NCBI GenBank assembly: GCA_940671915.1
Contig: CALNVZ010002100.1
Location: 12,550,747 to 12,614,746, forward strand
DNA: 64,000 bases
Direction: 5' to 3'
Source: Paracentrotus lividus
Taxonomy: Eukaryota; Echinodermata; Echinoidea; Camarodonta; Echinidae
Below, piece after piece: positions 11,001 through 26,000 of the stretch. The notes beneath the pieces are model-generated. The model did no database searches and was not told the DNA's origin. It saw nothing but the letters and a program-made list of their open reading frames with translations. The position numbers and the translations under genes are program-made. Numbering within the stretch: the stretch's first letter is position 1; each line of letters opens with the position of its first letter.

Positions 11001-14000
11001 CCTCAGGATTTTTATGAACCGAGTGACGGTCAATACATATCTACTTTGAAATTACAATAAATGTAATACAAACAGCCCTATAGTGAGTAACGAAGGCACG
11101 ACACGGCTAAGTTACTCCTCAGAAAATCATTCGCACAGTATTATAACATGATATTTGGTGTATACCGGAGCGCCACCACGAACTGTGTGATATGAATCGA
11201 GTTAGTCCAAACATATGACTGGTATCGACGGATAACATAATGCATCACACAATCAAAATATCCAGTACTTGTTAACTGTGTCCAATATGAGTTGGACTCC
11301 CTAAGAAAATACCTATGAGCCTGACTACCGTTTATCTATCAGTAGTAGAACAAGATGAGCGATACACTGTCCGAGTCTGATTACAGGGTTCATTGTTCCC
11401 CTTATGGGTAGGGCCGCTTAACCAAATACCCTAGTCACGCTTATACATTTGTTACTCTCATTATGATCGATATATGGAGTTGTCTGACTCAGATATTCTA
11501 CATGTGTCCATAGATCGAATTGTCCACTAATATTATAGTTGATCGATATACCTAAGAGCACGATGTCCTATAGAGACTATACATGGTATTAAGCGAGCAT
11601 TTCAAGTTGACTCATCATAGTCATGGTGTCTGCGCGATCATAGCCTATCCATACCTATTTGCGCACTTTGATGAGATATTCAAGTCATTGTTTTCTTCGT
11701 ATTTGATCTTGAGTTCTTCCAAGCACACCGCAAATGTTCTGTTTCTATCATATGATATATATATGCACATTCCGATACTAACTGTTTCCCACGTTGGAAT
11801 ACAACGTCTGAATCGTAAATCAAGTTTTATCTCGGCGCGTTCCAACTAATGAGTAAGTAATAACTAAAAGGACCTTTGCGAAATTATAGTATATTACCAT
11901 GCACTAACTGTCAGTGATTCCAGCTGAGAACAGTATTTATGTGTATTCTTTTGGACATCATGTATTTATGCTTATTTAACCAGACTGTCCGTATACGGTC
12001 GCTATCGACCTATGCACCTTTCGAGATATGAAAGTAGTTAGTTCACTAGAGATCATTTACAAGTTTATCTAATACCTTGAGGAAGAGTGATGAAGCAGTA
12101 CAACTAGAAGTTACCAGAATAGGATATGCGAGTTCGCATATTGTGCCACTTAACGTGGTAGATTATATATATCTAATGCACAATAGGAGAAACATGTGTC
12201 TGAAAAAACTGAACCGTCTTATGTGACGCTCCAAAGCGTACTGTGTACTACATCAAACGTTTCACATACAATGATACTCTCAATAATTACTATCTGAGTT
12301 TTAAGGTAGTTTTATTTTTCCCTTGTATTCTAAGTTAATGTATTAGACGCGTAATCTACTCTTACATATCACATACGTATTGTTCGATAGGCGTATATAC
12401 TTTGTCTAGAATCAGGAGTTGAACTCATGCTCTTAAGTAACATTTTTGAATAACAGTAATATATTAACACAGATTCAAACTATATACAGATTCATATAAA
12501 TTGTTTATCCATGATTATCCTTCTAATAACTTATCGTACATAGCGAGTTTGTTAACAGTATTTTATTTAGGTGAGACACTTCTAATTCTTCAGTAACAAA
12601 AATTGATAGTTTACCGAACTATTTGGCGATAGTAGCACGATTTTTTCACACGTAATCCAGTCACACCTGACCTATGTTTAACTATCGATCTATAATAAAA
12701 CCCATGCCACTTTCCATAGCTTATTGACGTTTGTTTTCTAAATCTTAATAATATCTTCTGGGTAAATAGAGCCCATATATATTTCTATCTAGTTTCTATC
12801 TCCTTGATACGGCTTTTCCCTTGTCACACCCAGAGCATACAGGTGATTATCATAGCTCTCTAACACAGGACATGATAAATAAGTGCAGTCTTTGATAAAA
12901 CCTTCCATCTTCAACACAAATACATGTACACCACGAGAACCTTCCTCCAGCGGGCATATCAGACAGAAATAAAACATACATCAATCCACAGACATTCGCT
13001 GAGTACGGGGTTGAAAATAATATACAGGACCAATAATGCTGTATGGGTTCCTTTCATTTCTCTACTTTATCCTTGGTCAGTTATATAAAAATATTTAATC
13101 AGACTAGTTAAGAATTACACAGAACAATATGCGCATGTGAGAGGTGTGGGATTACAGTTTTTGAGAGAACAATTTTATCAAAAACGAATACATCCATCAT
13201 ATGACACGCGCATCCAGAGACGACACATTCATTCCCAGCTAGTTTCGACGGTAGCTGAAACAACACGTACGACTAGGAGTCCAGTAATTGGTGCATCAAT
13301 AGAGGATACACTAGAAGTCGGTAGAGTTGACATCAAATCAACCGGCCGGATGTATCTGAGGCCTTTGTTTGCCATCATATCGTTGAGCGTTGACTACACG
13401 TAGGACATTATAGCGACCATGATAATCCCATATCTCCGATTATATCGAAGATAACATAAGAACACTAAATATCTGGGCCTTATGCTAGGAAAGCCTTGCA
13501 ATAGGCATATTATTGGACCAAAAGACATACCACTCCTCCACCAAGCATCATATCAATCAAAAGGCTCGCCTGCCACCAACCATAGTAAGAAACAAAATTA
13601 GACCGTGTGAAGAGCGAGAGAGAATTCAATGCACCTCGACATAAATAGAATATCGACTATATGCCATGTCATACCTTCGCGAGCTAGAACGACAATAATA
13701 TCATGTTATTAAAAATTCATGCTATGCTGTATTAGCATGTAGCCCACAAGTATAACTGAGCTACGAGCCTAGTTATCTCATGAAATGGAGTCTTCGCCAC
13801 AATGGATGAGACATCAAAGCAACCTTGTACAGACAAACCAGCTGACGCACCTACATCTGTTCGCAATCAACGCTCACCCTAGAGCACTTCATTAATTTTC
13901 TTTCTCAAACTCGCTCAACACAGATACCAATTGCCGAGGATGGAGAGAATGCACCGCACAATGAGAGAGTACGCTTATCTAAGCATCATTGCGGTGCAGA

Positions 14001-17000
14001 CGGAGCGAGCGCGAAGACACTACTTCATCATATTTCCGCAACGAGAGAAAAAAGACACATACGTAAGCAGCAGCCACAGATGAAGAATCACTAAGAGGCC
14101 TATATGAAATTAGGCAATTGAGCGTGCAACGAGATACATATACAAATAGCAAGTTCGAAATAGAATAGAGTTAAATAAAAAGACATGATCAGAATATTGC
14201 TATTAACTGCTATAAGAGGATCAATCAAACATGACTCTATCAGAGAGTCCCCTAGAGAATTCATATTGATCTAGCAGAGAACATATATCATCGTCATCAG
14301 TGTGCGCGATTTGCCATATACCAGCAATTTCTTATATATAAGCAACGGATCAATATAAACCGACCATTATAATGCATAGTCAAATACACATAGGGAGCAT
14401 AAGACAAACAACTATCTTCTTCTATGTGGAGGCATCAACAGATTCAGTTGCAACCAGGTTCGAGTGCAGAGTGTAATACATTACATAATCACCTACTGGC
14501 TGATGAGGCAGAGTATACTCATGCTGCCTGATACACCACACTACCATCTGACTACCAGAGATACAGCGACCATGGGCAACGATCATAGAAGCACGCGAGC
14601 CGAGATCGTATACTCTCGGTTTGCCGCAAGAGACCTGGCACCTCCTCCATACAGCGTCGATCAGAGCACTACCGTTCTCACATCTATCAATTTAACATAT
14701 GCAACTGAGATAACATAACGAATAGAGACATGATTGATGATGATTTAGATATGATGCAGTCAGTATACGGGATGCAGAGCACGCCAGCTCAATAAATCCA
14801 CGTGTATAAGGAATAGCAAGTGGCCCTACAATCTATTTATTAAACCACACCATATGGATAATGACCACGATATATATTAGTTAGTGAGACGCTGCATCTA
14901 TTGACAAAAATAAGAAGCACGACCTATAGTATACATCGCAAGAGCGACATCATTTAGTAGCTTTAGCTCCTCCAATATATAGATTACGCAGCATTCCACA
15001 TGTGCACGTCATCTAGAGAATACAAAGTCATTGAACCAGTGCCACCATTGAGCAGTCGAGACCCACCTGCCTGCAACTAGACTGATGCAAAGCATCAGAG
15101 AGACTACTACTGAACCGACATAAATAATTAAAATACGAGGACCGACAAAAATACACCTCGTAAAGCAAAATATAAAACATAATATAACCACCTACGATAA
15201 TGGTACACCATAGGGTTCCAGGAAACATCAAGGTTGATCAGTCGAGATAACAAGAGAGTGAAATGACATTATAAAATATCCTGAACGTGCACATAAATGA
15301 CACGACCGACTGAGCTGGTCACGTATTGAATACAGATTTTGAGCACCCAGCAGATAATAGCCAACTGAGATGATATAGACCGACACATACGTGAATACTA
15401 TACTGGGCGCCGCAGTTACACCTCCATATGAATTATTCATATCCATCCATCCGAGCCCGTACAAGTGCTCGACCAGTCTTACGCCTTAGACGCAGTATAG
15501 AATGTGAGGGACAGGGCGTAACGACATTAGAACCAGAGAGCTTATCATCCAACATCGGTGGAAGACAAATCTCGTGGAATACTTTCACGAATACCGCGCG
15601 AAGTCCCAGTTTATCATCAATGCATATCGCCGCGTGTATATCCAGAGACAAGATCAAACGACGCGTGATACAGTATTGACTATATATGATGTATAACTAT
15701 AGCATAGACGATTATATGCAAATCTGCAATATATCTATGTCCAGAGATAATCCTTTATTATTTATGTATTCATATATATTACATACTCACCATCAATCTC
15801 ACGATCACTTAACACTTCCAATAAAAACCGGCCACATAACAACTGCTTATATGTCTTCATATCAATATCCCTATCATGATCATGATCTAGACACTTGAGA
15901 TCTGACCATAGCGACACTGCAGGTGGATGTACCGCGGCAGAGACTACCAAATCGAACTCCAGACATACTATATAGTCAGACTACTCAGACTCCAAGCCAT
16001 TTTTCGAATCAAATTCTCATTATAAGTTAGACTATGGTCAATTACTGGATACTAAATACCACTCATATTAACTCTTAGTTCATACCATCAAAGCCTAAAT
16101 TCGAGTTTGCTATACAGCTCACGATTAATCTACTTAATATATACGCAAGACCTACATCTTAGAGTTACAATCTAGTGGCATAGTGCCAGAGGACTGACCT
16201 TAACTCTTTACGCGCACACCCGCATCGCAAGGCATTCAGCGTTGACGGCGCATGGCATAGCTGCACCACTGTGGCGGGGCACCAACCCTTAACAGTCAAT
16301 ATTAGTTCTGTGTAGCCACCGATGAAAAAACTGAATTTTCACCCCCACATCTACAGGGCAGCGCCATCCCATAGTAAAATACCATTCCACACTTGTAAAA
16401 GTTGATACATAGATACATAATCATCATTTTTCTATAACGCAAAGTATACAGTAGCACAACAGTACGACACAATATGTGCTATTACTATCGGAGTCACCGC
16501 ATGTAAACTCCAGAGAAACATTTACACTTCTGAACACTTAACTCCACTTCGTAGACAAATCACGCACATTGCTTGACTGAGAAAGAGAGGTAATATTTAA
16601 CCAAGTTGCACGATCAAAGGGCTTGATGCCTATCAATCATATATTTATGAGTAGATTAAGGCTATATCCAAACATTCCAGCAACGAAGCAAGTAATAGAA
16701 ATTTAACTTCCTCAAATGTCGCAAACATCTATAACAATCTAGTTCTGTATATATACACAGATGATGTAGTGTTTTCGACGAAATGAGCGGGGAGTAGTAT
16801 AACATACACGAATCTAAATTTCGCATTTGCGAACCTTCTGATGTAGCAGTACATTAGGAGCTAATTTGTGAATAATATCAAGATTCGTGTTACAACGAGA
16901 TATCACAACTATAGCAAATTAGGAGGATCATAGAGAGATCGTAATTCAGACAATGTGAACGTCATTAATAGTCACGCCGTGAGGGATAACAGGACTAGGA

Positions 17001-20000
17001 GCTACATTGCTGGAGTAGTTTTATTGCACAACAATCGTCTTATTGAGTATCTTACATGATCACCATCTCAATTTATGGCGCAGTGGCCTGTGACTGAATG
17101 CGATAGACCCTCTTGAATGTGCGTTGATATGAAATGGCCAAGTCTAGGTAATCAGCGTTACTAAGACAAGTTTCTAAGAAAGATCAAAATTACATCCAGA
17201 AGACGACCGAGCCTGCGTCAGGGTATATAGGATAAATAGAGATTAACACCTTCCACTTCATGAGTGACATACACTGACATCGGGATTACCAATCTATAGA
17301 GAGTACTACATGCGGTACACGCTCTAATAGAACATTCAGGGAGACAGAGACAGGATAAACCTTAAGGCAAGTAGCTAGAGCCTTGTTCTAACACTGCGAT
17401 GTCGCCGATGCTACTAACACATATGGCCGTCATGATTTAGGTAATATCTCTTGTCCTGGTCTACATCAGTAGCGCCAGTCCAAGTATGAATTCTGCGGAG
17501 AGAGGTGAGCAGTCCGGCCTACGCTTACACGCTGGTTCATATTGCAGGAGCGAGATTACCAGTACCATCTTATCAGTGTACACCGCTGCTACTGGATTGC
17601 CGACGTAGTCCGAGCGGGCATGGAGTCTTGAAGTTATATTAATACAGTGAGCTTAGAAGGGACACGGCATCTATAATTGCTGGGAGACGTTCATATGGCT
17701 TGTAATCTTTTTCAAAGCAAAGTTATGGAATTTGTTCCTCAGGAGAGGATAACCTATCCCATATTAGACATTCACTCTAGTAGCTTATTCTATACATGAA
17801 GATGAGTTCAATCCACCTCACATTTACGATCTAGTGTACACACTCATTCATCTCCTGACCATTACGCACCTGTCAATAATCAGACCGCAATGATCCACAT
17901 CTTTACACTCTTGTCTATCTATCTTCTAATCATTTCAAAGAGCACTACCTTGAGCGAGTCGCTACCGTCGTAAGGATATACAATGTATGTTCACCTTTTC
18001 CAGTCTTCCTCAACCAATGCGCTCACCATTGTCCTATTTCATCCAATACAAGTACCATGTCCATACATCAAAGCGATGTAGCAAGCATACTATTCATAAA
18101 CCAGTCATGATACTGACTCGAAATATCAAATCATCAAAGTCATCAAAGCGATGTGTCTAGCACATATCATCCATGATCATTATTTCTATCATCTTGTTCA
18201 TACACTCTATCTATCAACCTCATGTACTGTAGCCCCACATCTATCAACCATCGAATTTCCAGCATGATCATCATATCATCACCACAAGAACCACCTTAGA
18301 TGTTGTACCAGTATAATCATAATCTATTGCATGCAACGGGAGACATAGCTAATAAATAATCAGAGTACTTACTACATCAATTTTGTCAGCGTGTAGCACG
18401 ACCTATTTCATCACGTCTCATTGAACAGGCACCCACACCGCCACGTGGACCATTGCGGCCACCTTCACGCGGGGTGATCACTCATATCAAGTGTATTGTT
18501 TACCTGTACCGTCACACGAGGTGATAGTCGACCTATCATCCATCAATCATCCACATCTACGACTCAATATTGTACCGTCGCCACAGAACGAGACCTCTCG
18601 AGTTATTATCTATCTATTTATTGAGATGATTACGGTCCTCACCTGACATACCATGACTCATAATTTCAATACTAACAGACGATGGTCTTTTTTGTGTTTA
18701 CTACTTTCTTTGCCAGAAATTTTGGCCCGTGATGTTTTCGTTTGTTCACTACCTGATCGACTTAGCCGGGGATGGTACGAGAGACAGTCACGAAGCTAAC
18801 GGCTATTAATATAACAAAATCGAATTACAGTAATACACGTGGTCATTTCACGATTAAATGGAGTGCGGCCTATTAGAGTCCGGGCGTGCTTGCTTATAGG
18901 ATGGTGGTAAATACGTCCCTCGAACGCCTCCTATTTCCCGGCGTGCCAGAAGCACTGTAACTTCTCATTGCGAGAGCTGGGGGTGAGTGGGTCAATGCTG
19001 ACCCCCCCTGAAGCAAAAATTGCCGGCAGTACTCTGAACCTGCGCCATTTATGGTGAGGTTTATGATTGTGGTCTTCGTTTCTCTCTGGCGGATATCGAG
19101 AGCAAGTTTGAGAGTGATCTCTCGCGGACAGTGCAGTTGACTCAACTTTTACTCTTCAAGTGTCTTAGGTCCGCGCGAGCGCAATTTCCTTTCGTGAACA
19201 TCAAAAGTTACTGAGAGAACTGTGTCGGCAGCCACTAGTAGTCACGCTGTCTATCAGATCGTTAACGCAAACATACCTACATGTATACCATGTAATTCCG
19301 TCATCGCCAGCAGCCGGTCCATAGTAATGTATCAGTGAAAGATCACGGCAATTTCCTTGCATGCGAGTGTCTGGACGAAATAGATCGCTTTCATGTATTT
19401 CCTTAAAGACATATTAGAACAACCTTGCAGTGAGGAGTATTGGGTCTCTATCGCGGATAACCTTATTTGAGTCAATATTACTATTTAAGTCCTTTAGATA
19501 ATTTGATCTAAAATGAGTCTATTACTCTAAGCGAAAGTAGGACAAATCGGTTTACAATAAACGAAAAAAATACATCCGCAGAGAATAAAAAGCGAAATAC
19601 AAGCACGTACGATGATGTCATAGATATTCATGAAAATGCAATTAGGAACTTATGCGCGAAAAGAATTAAATTTGAAATTCTGTATTTGAGCAAATTCATA
19701 CTTGTTGATCAGACTACCCTACAGCGAAACTCCCTTAGAAGAAAATATACTGGGCCTTCAGAGACATATATATCAACGAAAGAGATAGTAACTGATGAGG
19801 TTCAATAAACAAGACCATCTTCATTTAGCACACATAACGGAGGCCATGCATAGCCACTAATCGGGCCCACATACCCAATATATCCCAGCTGATGCTGCCA
19901 AGCTGTGTTCTTTGCCGATACTAAGATATAAGACATTTGACTGTCGGCGTACACGCCGTGACGTTACCATTGTTCAGTCGCCCACGGCCGATACTGTTCC

Positions 20001-23000
20001 TTCCCCTCCCATCCGTCACACAGTTCTAACGCTGTCGAGCAAAGCACGGGTGTATTTATTATTCTATACCTCTTCCCGGCCGTTTGACTCAGAGGATCAC
20101 CACAAGGGTAGGGTCAATTATGGAACCCAACCACACGCCCCAACTCACGAGAAAGCTTCGCTACATTGAAGGAATGTTCTGCCTGAGTACTGAATTATGT
20201 TAAACACAAGCACGAGAGCAGAGAATCTAGACTTAGGTCACCTAATGCTAAATTATATCGACATTATTATTCAGAGTGTACACGTCCTTAGCATAATAGA
20301 TAGTAAACCTTGTGCGTTAATATCTAAAATTGGTAATCATTGGGCGACAAAATTTGAATAATCTTAATAGCGTGTCTTGGGCATAATGGGCAATATGGTC
20401 GCTACTAAAAAAGAACCTTTCGCCACATAATCTCATTAATTATCGATTTAATGTGTGCATGCAGCGAAACGAGACTAGCCATAAGATTTGCCGCAGTTAT
20501 GCTTGGAACTCAGCTATTACGGGGAAGATACACATAATGTCATGTCCGAAAAACACTCGAGACATTGCGCAACTGACTAGACAGCAATAAAACTTTCGAC
20601 ACGAGATACCCGAGCAATAACGTAAGGACGTTCATAAGAAGCTAGTGAGCCTCTCTGTGTCACAACAAGAGCCCCAGGGGCACTAATTCTCGAGGGGATG
20701 TAAAATGGGTAGGTACTTCCACAAGGGCAAATCCAGCGATAAGATGAGAGTTTGCTGAATAGTCGAAGGATTCAGAGTGGCACGCCTGAGAAGCGAATAG
20801 CCACTACGGCAATTAAATAAAAAGAGTACACCGCGATAGCGTTTAAAAAGCAAGGGCGATTTTCTGGTCTGAGGACCTATCAATGAAGAGTTCGAGCTAT
20901 GAAGCGGCACCGCCTTATCCATCACAGAGACAGTATCCGAGCTGAGACTTTTTGAGTATCCGCCTTACTGATACTGCACCAGAGAATAGTTTGAAAATCT
21001 TCCGTCAATGAGTAATTTACTCATGCTACTGTTGCATTTGATCAAGCTGATGCTCGGCTCAGGTCGCGAGGTCCATCCTTAGAATCCCATTAGGCCTTAC
21101 CTCTGCCGGAGTGATCCCATCCGTCCAACCAGTTTTGCAGGAGCACGAGATCTGGAGCAGTTTATTGGCAAGTATGCGTTCTATCATCACTTGCACAGAC
21201 AAAATCGGTGAAGCCCACTACAGAAGCAATGCGGCTGTTGGAGGCCGACGAAAGACGGGAGCTGAGAAATCAAATCGCCGGTGGGCAACCGATCTTCTGG
21301 CACAAAGACGGTTGTGGACATTAGGACGACTCCGAAGGCCCAGTGGATCACCACAGCTTGCAACCATCTATAGAAGGGAATAACCTCGAACAGAAAATAA
21401 ATTTTATTGGTGGTAACATATTACGTCAATATATTTTTTTTCTCTGCGAGTAACACTCCTACTAAAAGGAATATAACCCTGTACCATAGGAGAAAGAACC
21501 TGAGTGGATTAATTTCCAAGACAAATTACTACCGATGTACAACCACCCATCAGTATATACAGAAATAAATAAGCCACTCCCCGCCTCCAAGACTAACAAA
21601 ACGGGTTTACCTCCATGGAAACTAGTTCATGCATTTACTTAAGGGGGTGTGAAACATAAATGGGACAGTATAGGTATTAAACAAGAGAGTCGTGACGCCC
21701 CTGGAGCACGGGTTTCCGACTGGAACATCATCAGGATATTCCCCAGTATAGCAACTTCGTAACGAATGGTTCCCTCCATACACTCACTTCTGGATTATGG
21801 AAAGGAAATATTCATGTAGAGAACATTTAAAATGAAAAGCTAATTACGTCTTAATTAATTTTAGAGAGTACATGTTAAAGGCAATGTATGGAGCAGACCA
21901 CACAAGACCATAAAAGACATATCTATTATATATATATATGCCACGAATTGAAGTAATCTGAATCTAATAGCCGGATCTACGTTTATTCACTAGTAATGAA
22001 AGAGTTGTCTAAGAATATTGGCTATAAACGCTCTCAAGTGACAAAAATTAGTACATATTTAGCAACTAATAGCGCCAAACCAATAAAAGAGCCTCATGGT
22101 GATGGCTGGCCATACCATTCCAAATTTTTAAATTGATCCTATGGTCTAAGATACGGAAAAACTATAGCAAAATTAGCCTTTACCATAAAATAAAAATATG
22201 AGCAAAGACGTGATTTCCATTATTACAAATAGTGAGCAATTCCACCTATTTCCATTTCAGTATAGATATATATCTATATTTCATAACTCATCTTTTTGCA
22301 CTTCCGTGAACAGATGCATAGAGTACTATAATTTCATGGGGAAAGCTACTATTCTCTAAGTGCATACTCCGTTCCTAAAAAGACCAATTATTACATCTAA
22401 CTATATCAAAGAACGGATGAAATTCAACTTACTTGCCTCTTTGCACATAAATAATTGAAATATGAAAAACACTACAGGCGTGTTTAATTTAAAATATGTT
22501 GAATGAATTTGGCATTGTTAGTGTGATTTGTTCAATTTTTATTATGATTAGTCCCTCATATTATCCGAGAAAATCGACTCCCACAGTATACCGAATGACC
22601 ACACTAAATTTAGTATGAGCTCTTAATTAGAGGTGTCCCATGCTATGTAATTCGGGGTCATACACGTAAGAATATTCTGGTTTTTTATATTATGGTACGA
22701 ATTAATGGTATTGGAATAGTGAAATATCATATAAAGTAAAGTAAATCCTAATATAATGAATTGAGATTCAGAATATATTTTTTTCGGGCTAACAATGATA
22801 ATTTATTTTTTGCGCGGGGGTGTCATAATATTTCATTGCGCAAAAAGAGGACTAATACATATTCCAGTTATGTCATAACAAAAATCGCGAAAAAGATTTC
22901 AAGTTGACTTTAAATTCTTTCAAAATCCCTGACCAGGATCATATAACTACAGGCCTTTTGTTTCAAAATCATAAACTACCTGGAGAGTCGACCGAGGATA

Positions 23001-26000
23001 CCACAGTCCAGACTCAGTTTAGAGTAGTATCTACGAAACCTCAACCTCAGACCATTGGATTAAGTCCATTAAGTGCCGCTAAGATCACTGGTTTTGGGAT
23101 TTACGTTAATCCCGTTGTTTGGAATGTCAACATACAATGAAATGTGAAAAGACACTCAATAAGCACTTACTTCCTTTAAAACTTTGTTCCCACAAATTTC
23201 CCAACAAGAGTTGGAATTCGACCGAAATTATGGAGTTGTGATCAATTTCTAAACTAATCACCTCCGAACTAGTAATGCATATATATTTACCGGTCGTCAT
23301 AAAAACCCACCACCAAAATTTGGGGTCTCAAAAGATTAGTATTATGTTCGCGCGTTTGGAAAAACTGCGCGAGACCCTCTTTACTATATAGTTGAAAGGT
23401 GGAACCAATTTTGGCACATGGATGATATTGTTGTGTGAGCAAAAATAAATACACTCTACGCCCACCCTAAATGTTACATAAATTAAGACACTACACATAT
23501 TTACTCTACCGAAAATATTTTCCTTCCCAAGAGTATGCGTAGGTAGTGTGAACCATTAGAAATAGTGGTTGCATTTGAAGTAACAGATATAGTAGACGAC
23601 AATGTGGTAAGTTAGTAATCTTAAGTAATCAAAACAGAGCACATACCACAAGCGCTATGCCAAGTCATATCAACATGAGACTCTTCATGATTGCATGTTC
23701 TCAGGCTTTGAGCTCCTGCAGAACTATTGATGTAAGAAGAGTGTTCTAAGCCAGCGTTGCAATTGGTGAATCTTGTGAAGACCGACTCTTTGGGTCATAA
23801 TCTGTTTGATAGTGAGACCAGTCCGAATGGTGTGAGTAATTGGCAACTGACGCAACCATCTTTTCTTTTAAAAAATGCTCGCTATCCCCTCAAAAATTTA
23901 GCCTACGGACTCACAGGATGGGCACACAACTGGATTGCAATACCACGACCTTTAAAGTAGGCGGAAAGACTAGAAGTCGCACAAAAATCCTCGCACATCG
24001 CACGAGGCTCGCCCTTATTCAATATAATCATCTTCGCCATAATTATACAGGTTAGTTGTGTATTGGTTACGCCCAAGTACGAGTGTCTAAAGTTTAATCT
24101 ACCGTATTTCGGCTCATAACTGCCAAACACTCTGTATAAGGGTGTACATATAATAGGATTTAATGAATATAATAAGCAATAATTCTCTGTGCTTTTATCA
24201 TACACTAGTAGGTGTGTCTACCAGAGAAATGCGATTGGCTTCTTTAACAGAATGTGAGGATTTTCTGGCTAATGAGTGATAAGCTGATGTATTTTCTATT
24301 ATGACAATTTATTTATCTACCTTCAGGAGTAGAGTTCTGAGTTTGACGGATCGGTGTAACAGATTAGCCTAACACTCTTTGTAAAACAAGTCTCCACAAA
24401 GATGTGAACAATACAAATGTCAATGATCACTTCTTGTGACTTTCAGTTCGTTAACAGTAGATATATGAGTAGTAAATAGGGTTATAATAGTTAAGTGAGA
24501 TTCTGAAGCATCAGAATTTAACACATCCCACCATCTAAAAATACTCGAATATAAAAAAATATATGATAGTGAAGCGATTAAATGGCTTTATCAGCGGGCG
24601 CTCTATATTGTGTCTACACTAGTTCACCACCTCGATAACTGGTTATGTGGGCCTTTATCTACGAGACGCCGCGAGTGAGGTTGTATATTTGAAAGGAATC
24701 GGTATGATGAAATCATCATCCATCATCCGGCACATATCTGCACATCACTACAATAATATAGATTAAAAATGATCGTATTTTAGATGAATGGAGAGGCAGG
24801 CTCTTAAAAAGTGCCCTCCGGGCAATATATTTTGCTCATCTTCAATCACGAATGCGTGAAGTGTCTTGGTGGGGTGCTCATCTTAAGTGCCTTCCCCCCT
24901 TTCAGATCTCTTCCGTGGTTCCTCTTTCCGCGTATCCTCTACTTTTTAGAATTCATTTTGAAGGGGAGGTTAGCGACCTGAATATCTACCGGTATCGCCG
25001 CAATAAAAATTTTTTCATCAAGTCTATGTCTAATTTTGAGATCATATCAAGATCCTGTATTTGAGCATTTTATCACAAAAATACCATATTATCTTTTCTA
25101 TAAGTGACTAACATATTTATATAATATTATCTAGTGCGATTTATGTCGAGTGAACTTCTATACTTTGACTTGGCACTTACAATAATTCATTATACATATA
25201 AGAGCTCCTAGAAGTGGCCTAAGTTGTGGATTGCGTGAGGTATACATATGTCATCGGTTTTTGTGAGATCCTGCCACACCAATTGATGACGTGGATATAA
25301 AAATACCATCGATAATCATAGAACTGTCCCAACCTATATGTATTTTTAAATTTGGTTTTTTGGAATGTTCATGAATTCAATATTATAATTCATATTTGGG
25401 TTATTTTATCTGACCTTATATTAATTTTATACATTTCATATGTTAATTTGATATGTTAACCACTCTATATATCTATCGCAACATTACGGGCAGTATATCA
25501 ATCTAACGAGCATGTTTGCGGGAACGATCTCTAGAGATAGTGCGTAACGACCTGAGAGGAGCAATTATCGAAGCTATAATAAATAATTGCTTAATGAAAA
25601 CTCCATTTTTTAAAATTTTACATAAATTCAGATTTTGAGCGATAAAATCGCATCTCTCGCTATCATGGGACAACTGACCCGCACAAATTGCGTTAACATG
25701 AGAAATCTCTGATTTGTCTCACTTTCCTCCTGCCCGCACCACAATCGAGAGGCGGATGATGCTCCAACATCCCAAAGCAGAGCCCTAAGTAGCATCAGTC
25801 GAGAAACTATCTAAAAAGATCACAATAGTACAGTAAGATACGTAGAGGTCGGAGGAGGAGGGCGACGGCATTTACGAGGCGCCCGCGCCAACACGGGCGG
25901 ATGCGCGCGACTGGAGAGGGCGGCCCCCCCCCCCCCCCATAAGAGCAAAACCAGCATTCTAAAAAACAATCGACACAAATCTACAATAATGTCATCATTA

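Noticed and set aside
22904..23140. 78-codon frame with protein-like composition
   Set aside because: It lies in the low-fidelity patch, has no family resemblance, no splice signals that I could support, and equal-length neighbours in other frames.
6000..25000. Bacterial or viral contamination as the cause of the odd composition
   Set aside because: There are no long ORFs, ribosome-binding patterns or viral domains, and repeat X inside the interval links it to the flanking host DNA.
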